This document shows positions 57,421 to 64,000 of a stretch of DNA of 64,000 bases, one piece after another. Below the pieces are notes generated by a model. It did not search any database. It saw nothing but the letters and a program-made list of their open reading frames with translations, and was not told where the DNA came from. Every line of letters begins with the position of its first letter. The first letter of the stretch is position 1. The position numbers and the translations under genes were made by a program. Source of the stretch: Armigeres subalbatus. Its lineage: Eukaryota; Arthropoda; Insecta; Diptera; Culicidae. The stretch spans positions 1 through 64,000 of the forward strand of contig NW_026942904.1 of assembly GCF_024139115.2 (NCBI RefSeq), in the 5' to 3' direction.

Positions 57421-57800
57421 GGCACGTGAGATATTTCGCAATCTGTGGGATTTAGAAGGTTGCCGTCTTCTACAGAGTTGTTCGGGAGGTAGGAGCCATT
57501 GTGATGGAGGCAAGTTTATTTTGAAATTCAACCGCTTGGCAGCGCCTTAGTGCTTGAGAAATTACTTGTTAGGTGAAATATCTCGCAAATTTGTGGAAAT
57601 TAAAAAGTTGGCGTCTTCTACAACATTGCTCATGTTGTAAAAGCCAATATTGAAACAGGTTTAGTAAATCATTTTAGTTCAGTTCAATCATTAGGACTGT
57701 ATCTAGTCTGTTGATGTAATTAAAAAAACCGTAATTCAACCGCTTGGCCGTGCTAGTGCATAATCAATAATTTGTTACACACGTGTGTTTTGGCCACACC
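57420..57800 (+). repeat. ~150-bp degenerate tandem repeat
   Basis: Two to three copies share GAGATATTTCGCAATCTGTGG or GAAATATCTCGCAAATTTGTGG, GTCTTCTACA and ATTCAACCGCTTGGC. Spacing is irregular. Confidence 0.6.
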
Positions 57801-57849
57801 TTTATATGGGGCTGTCCTATTGTGCACACTTGAAATTAAGGATATGCGA

Positions 57850-58000
57850 TATTTCGAAAAAAAAATCGTTTCAAGTGGTTCGAAATGAAATTCTTGAGCA
57901 TGGCGAAATCAGATTTTTTGATTTCGTTTCGTTTCGTTAAATTACAAAAAAATCGGCAAAAAACTAAATTCTAACGAAGTAAAACGTAATTCCGTGGAAT
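57850..58000 (-). repeat. TTTCGTTTCGTTTCGTT cluster
   Basis: Inverted relative of the CGAAACGAAA clusters at 22895 and 45060. Confidence 0.5.
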
Positions 58001-58550
58001 TTTGTATCACATTTAAACCAATACAAAACATTCTCTAATAAAAAGATTATAAAATATAAAAAAATCTTCTATTTACCACTTCTATATATTCCCATTCTGA
58101 ATCAGAAAAAACGTTTTTTGTTTTCTATTATAAAATCTCCTCAGCGTTTGATCAGAAATGTTGAAACAGCACACTAAATACGTATTAGTTGGTTTAAAAC
58201 AATATTTGTCGAACTTTCTAATAAAATTTTGCCTTCGGAGGAAATCGAGAGCATTTCGGAACGAGAGAAAGCTTCTCTGGAAAGATAAAAATTAAAATTC
58301 TCCATTCTACGTATCTTAGCAATCAATTCTATTATGCATCTGCAAAAACTTTTAAATTTATCCATCTGCTATCCGATCAGGTTTATGAATACTGTGCGAA
58401 TGTTAAAACAATTGTCTCCGTTGGAGAACTATCCGAATGATGATTTATTGATATTTGTTACGTCAGGGTATCGAATCACGAGCTTACTTTCGGAAATATT
58501 CACTTTAACACAGGACGCGGATTTAGGAGTCAATTAAACTATTAATTTAT

Positions 58551-58804
58551 TGAACCAAGGTAAAGCACGATATAACGTTAGAACTTTATTGCACAGAACG
58601 AGGGTGACCGGTCTAGACTCTATAGCTACCGAAAAAGTACAAAAGAAAGATCAAAGGGATCTGACGAAAGAGCTGATAACGCAATAATTATCTAACAATC
58701 AAATATTGCAAACTGCGTTCTTATCAGTGGTTCTCAAACGAATAGGAGATGGATTCTAATTCATGATATTCTAAACTCAACAAATTTGTGAATTACAACA
58801 TACA
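58551..58804 (-). repeat. 3' LTR of the BEL/Pao element
   Basis: Read on the minus strand, a purine-rich AGGTGGCCGG directly precedes TGTATGTTG at 58804, a start I associate with BEL/Pao LTRs. AATAAA lies near 58590, and TTGGTTCA at 58551 gives a CA end. Length would be about 254 bp. The 5' LTR lies beyond the window, so the boundaries cannot be checked by comparison. A CAGTGGTTCTCAAAC phrase within (58724) resembles a hAT end but has no partner. Confidence 0.5.
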
Positions 58805-58897
58805 CCGGCCACCTGAAATTTATCATTTCACTACAAATTTCACTACAACTAATCTAGTTCATTCGAATTCATATAATAGTTTCTCATCTTATTCTAC

Positions 58898-60595
58898 TCA
58901 CTGCTGCTTTGAAGATTCCACGACGGTGTCAGCTGGGCTTGAACCCGTCGCTTTCTCTATGTAGCTCATCTCTTCCTCGTCCATTGTAGGCAACGGACAC
59001 AGTTTCGTCACAGCTCGCTTCATTACCGCTCCGGTAGGGGTGCGAACAGTAACCACCCGTATCACACCATCTTGTCCAGGATGCAATTCTACTATGCGAA
59101 CCAGTGGCCACCGTACAGGGGGTTGCAGTTGGTCTTGCAGGATCATCACTTGGCCAATCTTCAACTCAACGCGATGTGGATTACTGGTAGACAATCGTTG
59201 CAGTTCTTTCAGGTACTCCGTCTGCCAATGGTACCAGAACAGCTGTTGCTTCTGCTGGATAACGTCGTAGCGGTTTTTTAGTCGGTTTACAGGAACAGTC
59301 GTCATATCTGGATGTGGCAAGGCTTGCAGGGGCGAGCCAATCAAAAAATGATTCGGAGTGATGGCTTGAATGTCGTGTGGATCTTCTGATAACGGAGCCA
59401 GCGGTCTTGAATTCATCGCTCCTTCAATTTGCACCAGTATCGTCACAAGATCCTCGTACAGTAGAGAGGTACTGCCTAACTGACGAAGCAAATGTTTCTT
59501 CGCTACCTTGACACCGGCCTCCCAGAGGCCTCCGAAATTAGGGGCACGAGGAGGTATCGTGTGCCACTGTATGCCTTCATTTGCGAGAGAGGTAGAAATA
59601 CGATTGACTTCGTTGGTATTGGAGAGCATTCGGTACAGGGCGTGGAGTTCATTTTTGGATCCGACAAAATTTGTGACGTTGTGTGAGTAGATATGGCTGG
59701 GCTTACCGCGTCTTCCAATGAAACGTTGGAGAGCGGAGAGGAACGAATTCGTAGACAAGTCTCCTACCAGCTCTATGTGCACTGCTTTTATACTGAAGCA
59801 TACGAATAAAGCAATATAAGCCTTTGTGGGAGCAGATTTCCGAAAAATGGATTTAACAAACATGGGACCACAATAGTCGATCCCAGTGGATGCGAACGGG
59901 CGACTAGGGGATACTCTAGCAAGAGGAAGCTGTCCAGCGGGTTGTAGCAGTTTGCGAGGACTCGCACGCGTACATCTATAGCACGTTCGGATTACGCTAC
60001 GCACTGCCCTTCTGCCATTAGTAGGCCAATATTCATTGCGCACTACGCCAAGCGTAAGCGAAATTCCCCCATGTATTAATTTACGATGATAAGACAGTAA
60101 TAACAATCGGGTGAATCTGTGGAAGCCTGGTAGCAGTATTTGGTGTTTGGTAGTATACGACTCTGTTGATAATTTCAACCGGCCACCGACTCGTATTATA
60201 CCGGATGAGTCCACAAATGGATTGAGTAGTTTTAGACTCGAGCTTCTAGCAACCGGTTTCCCTTTTTGAAGCAGCAATAGTTCTGCCTTGAAACATTCGG
60301 CCTGAACAACTTTCACCAAACAATCTCTGGCTGCCTCTAGCTCTTTCGGTGCAAGCGTAATGGATGGATTTCTTTGTCCTTTCTTTGCATTGCGAATAAA
60401 ACGTAAAGAATAAGCGGTGGATCGTAAAAGGCGATTATACGTAGATGAACGGTTGAACAACGGATTGGGTTCTGATGGGTTTTGGATTAAAAAAGTTGGT
60501 TGATTTGCGTTCATTCTCCACATCAGGTAGTGCAGCCTCGGCGGTGTTTCGTGTCGGCCAATTTTTCTCCTCCCCTCCCAACCAGTCGGGTCCAT
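58898..60595 (-). pseudogene. BEL/Pao integrase and C-terminal domain
   Basis: This frame (565 codons from its first ATG) covers the pol C-terminus. Residues about 140-210 form the zinc-binding domain (H170, H175, C205, C208). The catalytic core has D240 in GIDYCGP and E359 in GGLWEAG. The position of the second catalytic aspartate reads H305, in SHNVTNFVG where the family has S-D-N-G-T-N-F. About 430-540 is the DUF5641-type domain usual at the end of BEL/Pao pol. It is out of frame with upstream RNase H, overlapping it by 160 bp, so expression would need a frameshift that is not normal for the family. The missing aspartate should abolish strand transfer. The stop at 58898 lies about 90 bp before the LTR. 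Confidence 0.9.
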
Positions 60596-61430
60596 GTATC
60601 CACTTCTTGCTGCACAATAATTGTGGAACGGTCATTCCACGAGAGACTAAGTCAGCTGGGTTGTCTACTCCGGGTACGTGAAGCCATGAAGAACTGTTGG
60701 TTAGGGTTTGAATGTCTGCAATTCGATTCGACACAAATGTTTTCCAGGTTTGTGGTGGTGAACGTAGCCAGTGTACCACCACTGTCGAGTCGGTCCAATA
60801 GAAGGTAGCTACGGATTTTAGTTTCAGTGCTGTTGTAACTCTCGATGTCAACCTTGCTCCTAATTGAGCAGCGCACAGCTCCAGCCTAGGAATGCTGCGT
60901 TTCTTCAGTGGAGCTACGCGCGATTTGGAAGTAATTAACATCACCTTCACTGCACCGTTGGTTTTTACTGTCCGGGCGTAGATGCAGGTCCCATACGCTG
61001 ATTCAGATGCATCCGAGAAGCAATGCAGTTGCACTTCCCCCACGTCAAAGGCGAACCTACTAATGTGGAAATTAGATAGCAGCGTCAGCTCCTCCACAAA
61101 AAGCTGCCAGACAGTTCGGATTTCTAAAGGCACTTCGTCATTCCAATCGATCGGGATTGTCCAAAGGAGCTGCATCAATATTTTAGCGTGGACTACGACG
61201 GGTGCAATCAGTCCCAAGGGGTCGTAAAGTTGAGCAATTACAGATAGAATTCTGCTTTTGGTAGTGGGTCCATCATCCATAGCGAAGGGTTTAACATTGA
61301 AACGAAATTGATCGAAAGCCGGCTCTCAAGTTATCCCTAATGCCTTTACCGCTTCCTCAGAAGTTTTGGTAATTGGGTTGGCCAAATTTTCAGGTAGAAC
61401 TCCTTCTAACACCTCCGGGAAATTCGAGCA
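60435..61430 (-). pseudogene. BEL/Pao RNase H region (Peptidase_A17-labelled)
   Basis: Following the RT, the frame reads through NPITKTSEEAVKALGIT, a TGA at 61326-61328 where the family has tryptophan, then FNVKPFAMDDGPTTKSRILS and QLYDPLGLIAPVVVHAKILM. RNase H catalytic residues counted from the methionine at 61280 appear intact: D90 in CFSDASESAYG, E134 in PRLELCAA, D164 in YWTDSTVV and D210 in DNPADLVSRG. This region is often labelled Peptidase_A17 in BEL/Pao proteins. It runs out of frame at 60435 because of the shift near 60500-60590. Confidence 0.9.
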
Positions 61431-62018
61431 CTATTTTTTTAGATGAAAGCACCCTTGGTTGAGCAGTTCGTCCATCTCCTCCAGCAGTTTCGTTGCCGAC
61501 GATATTTCTTCTTCGCTTCGTATAAAATCATCCATATAGAAATCTTGCTTCAATGCTGATGAAGCAAGGGGAAATAATTCACCTTCATCTTTGGCTAGTT
61601 TATGCAGTGTTCGTGTGGCGAGGAACGAGGATGGGGATAATCCGTAGGTTACAGTGGTCATCTCATATTTAGTTATCGGATCAGATTTGTTGAAACGCCA
61701 TAACACACGTTGCAGGGCACGATCGTCGGGATGAATTTCAACCTGCCGGTACATTTTCTCAATGTCGGCCAACAGAACCACCTTGTGTCTTCGGAATCGG
61801 ATGACAATATCCAAAAGCTCGTCTTGGATGACGGGTCCAACAAGCAGGGAGTCGTTCAACGAGAAGCCAGAGCTGGTTTTTGCAGAAGCGTCAAATACGC
61901 TCCGCACTTTCGTAGTTGTGCTAGACTCCTTCTGAACGGCGTGGTGAGGAATGTAACAAACTGTGGATGGTTCTGGTTCATCCACGGATATCTCTCGCAT
62001 GTGCCCCAATTCAATAAA
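61431..62018 (-). pseudogene. BEL/Pao reverse transcriptase
   Basis: Motifs in order: KVRSVFDASAKTSSGFSLND; VLLADIEKMYRQVEIHP with the first catalytic aspartate (D82 from the 62009 methionine); TYGLSPSSFLATRTL; DFYMDDFIRS containing YMDD (residues 158-161) in place of the usual YVDD, with both aspartates kept. A TAG at 61431-61433 follows CFHLKK where the family has tryptophan. The segment is in frame with the protease region above it, separated by the TAG at 62019-62021. The catalytic core therefore looks intact, but the polyprotein is interrupted on both sides. Confidence 0.9.
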
Positions 62019-63089
62019 CTATGAAATGAATGCATGATATCTTTCATTCAGGATGGGATTTTTGTCTAACTTACACTCCAAACTTTCCAATCTACGTTTG
62101 GATTTGGCAAACGATTCATCAATCATGGTTGAAAAATTGTCCTTTTTAGGATACCTAACAATGTAGCGCCCATTTTCATTCCTTGAGACCGTATCATTAT
62201 AAAACTTCTCGCAGTACTGCTCAGTGGGGGATGGAAGCGCTGTGTCCAGCTCTTCAAGCTTCCAGAATTTTTCAACATTTTGGTTTAAAGACTCAAGAAC
62301 AGACGTACAGCATACCATGGCTTGGGGATTGGGAGCAAAAGAGGCCTTTCCGGAAACGAACCATCCAAATTTACTTTCGACGAGTATTGGCGCTTGAGGG
62401 CCTAGTTGCAACCGGCCACCTTGCAGGATTGCGTAAAAGTATTCCGCACCAATGAGGAGATCCACTTTACGAGGTACATTGAACTCTGGATCAGCGAGAG
62501 CAATATGATTGGGAATATTCCAGTTGGTTATCGGGATATTAACAGCGGGGAGATCGGACGTCAATCGTTTAAGCACCAAACAGTTGAGAGGAATGGAGAA
62601 ATTTCCGATTCTCGATCTAGCTTCAGTTTTGACCGAGCAGACTGCTCGAATTTGAGATTCACCAACACCAAGAATAGGTTGCTCTACCCGATGACGAATC
62701 AGGCGAAGCTGCTGACAAAGTCGATCGCTCATTAAACTGCATTGCGAGCCACTATCCAATAGTGCTCGCGCCAAATGTGCGTTGCCATAACTGTCCAACA
62801 CCTTGACGACGACGGTTGAGAGGAAAATATTCACGCTACGGGATTCCACCACGCTGTTTGATGAAAGTGAAGCTGCACCACCAGTCGCACTAATCGTTGC
62901 TTCGCTGTTTATCGTATTGACGTTCTGAGGAGTAGGGACTGATCGGCCGGAATCGAAGTTGGATATAGAGTTTCCAGTACTCGTACATGCCGAATCAAAT
63001 CCAGGATGGAGGAGCGAGTGATGCCGCTTTTGACAGTATCGACACGAAAAGTTGGACGAGCAATTCCGTGCGAAATGATTGCTCCGGAA
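62019..63089 (-). pseudogene. BEL/Pao zinc-knuckle tail, protease and RT start
   Basis: Open from the TGA at 63090 to the TAG at 62019. The first part carries Cys/His-rich gag tail (NCSSNFSCRYCQKRHHSLLH). The aspartic protease (DUF1758-type) follows, with the catalytic triad in ARALLDSGSQCSLMSDRL and the flap region to about residue 150. Next comes GRLQLGPQAPILVESKFGW and the RT N-terminal extension ending HAFIS before the stop. The active-site D-S-G is intact. The same frame is used as gag upstream and RT downstream. Confidence 0.9.
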
Positions 63090-64000
63090 TCAATTACTGC
63101 AGATGCGTTTTGTGTTGATCAAATTCAACCTATCCTTCAATTGCATCTCTTCGAAAACCGGGCACTTGACCAAAGGATGGCAATCGCTGCAAGCAAGGCA
63201 CCTGGGTTGATGATGTTCCACCGCCGAATAGGAGTTGATTTTAGGAGAAGGTGTTACTTGCTGCTTTGTTTGCTTGACAGGGGGATAGTGCTTTCCTTGA
63301 TAAGACGAGTTAGGTTGTTCTGCCGAAATATGCAACGATTCCAAGGTACGAATTTTTCTTGTTAAAAGCTGGATAAGGTTGTCGTAGGTCGGATCTTGAT
63401 TTCCGGACACCAATTCTTCCCACTCTTTCAGAGACTGGTCATTGATCCGAGCACAGAGTAATTGAACTAGAAGACTACACCAATGTGCGGTAGGTTCTCC
63501 CAGCTGGTTCAAAATTTTCACATGGCGTTGAAAATCTTCTACGACATTCCGAAGCGCCGATGGAGACTTTCCCGAGACCTTCGTATGGGTTGTCAAATAC
63601 TGCAAATGCTTCTTCTTGAGTAGATAGGGGCTTGAATAACGATCAAAAAGAGCTCCCCATGCGACCGCGTAATTATTAGCAGTAATTGTTAGGGTTTCAA
63701 TCAACTTCAAAGCGTCGCCTCTCAAAGCAGATCGCAAGTATTGAAACTTTTGTATGCAGGGAATTTCTGGCGATGAGTGAATTAGGGAAGAGAACGAGTC
63801 GTGGAAAGTCAACCATTCGTTTAAGTCGCCGTCAAACCGAGGAAGATCGATAGTTGGTAGTTTTACACCGGTTACGTGAGCGATAGCTGGAGCTACTTGC
63901 TGATTCAGGGGTTGCACTGGGTTGGGAGGGGGAGTATCCTTCGCCATTAGGCCACCTTTGACCCGAAAATACTGCTCTTCCACCTTAGCCCTTACCTTCG
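63090..64000 (-). pseudogene. BEL/Pao gag (5' end outside the window)
   Basis: The frame is open from the window edge; the upstream residues KVRAKVEEQYF show that gag starts beyond 64000. KLPTIDLPRFDGDLNEWLTF and SLIHSSPEIPCIQKFQYLRS are typical of the DUF1759 gag domain. A zinc-knuckle-like CLACSDCHPLVKCPVFEEM lies near the end. The frame stops at a TGA (63090-63092) after RICSN, where a zinc-knuckle cysteine would be expected, so the knuckle is cut in two. The ATG-less start reported for some gene models here (GTG at 63983) is not biological. Confidence 0.85.

Larger units (their letters stand above)
58551..64000 (-). mobile_element. BEL/Pao LTR retrotransposon, 5'-truncated by the window
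   Basis: The minus strand carries gag, protease, reverse transcriptase, RNase H and integrase in the BEL/Pao order, then a 3' LTR. From 64000 to about 60440 the polyprotein is in one frame, interrupted by stops at 63090-63092 (TGA), 62019-62021 (TAG), 61431-61433 (TAG) and 61326-61328 (TGA). The integrase part is in another frame after a frameshift within 60438-60595. The domain sequences are otherwise well preserved, so the copy is young but dead. Confidence 0.9.

Noticed and set aside
58722..58740. Isolated hAT-type end (CAGTGGTTCTCAAAC)
   Set aside because: No matching inverted end or 8-bp duplication nearby, and it falls inside the proposed LTR.

Overview
The window reads as a transposon-dense, gene-poor stretch of a mosquito genome, most probably Aedes. 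The basis is an AT-rich background, very many small inverted-repeat elements with TTA or TAA target duplications, a tRNA-Val-like SINE, RTE- and R1-type LINE remnants, a BEL/Pao retrotransposon, and minisatellites of types I associate with Aedes assemblies. No cellular protein-coding gene could be supported. Nearly every open frame lies in a tandem repeat, a foldback arm or a broken retroelement. Family names come from sequence recognition, not from a database search.

Layout. 1-7.3 kb: a 23-bp minisatellite, two large foldback regions, the 3' end of a hAT-like element and a ~155-bp tandem repeat. 7.4-15.4 kb: a SINE inside a small inverted-repeat element, a putative non-autonomous piggyBac-like element, several MITEs, and an element built from ~150-bp units. 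15.4-23.9 kb: AT-rich sequence with an inverted repeat and degenerate minisatellites. 23.93-44.39 kb: a 20.5-kb block bounded by hAT-type ends and a perfect 8-bp target duplication. It looks like one hAT-like insertion whose internal 23-bp minisatellite was split by a ~17.7-kb inner block. The inner block holds two arrays of a 95-bp repeat with a three-unit higher-order pattern, a 47-bp-stem hairpin, a 116-bp near-perfect palindrome carrying hammerhead-ribozyme-like cores, LINE remnants and MITEs. 45.3-50.2 kb: a ~117-bp tandem repeat, a 24-bp GAATTC minisatellite, a second SINE and an RTE-type LINE remnant. 50.2-58 kb: mostly unassigned sequence with LINE fragments and one 380-bp inverted-repeat element. 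58.55-64.0 kb: the 3' LTR and most of the gag-pol of a BEL/Pao element on the minus strand. It carries four in-frame stops, one frameshift and a lost integrase catalytic aspartate; its 5' end lies beyond the window.

The strongest leads are the nested hAT structure with its 8-bp duplication and a possible paralogous empty site near 14.3 kb, the paired hammerhead-like cores in the 31.2-kb palindrome, and the higher-order 95-bp satellite. I saw no CRISPR array, no bacterial-type operon, no complete tRNA or rRNA gene, and no virus-like coding sequence apart from the BEL/Pao element.
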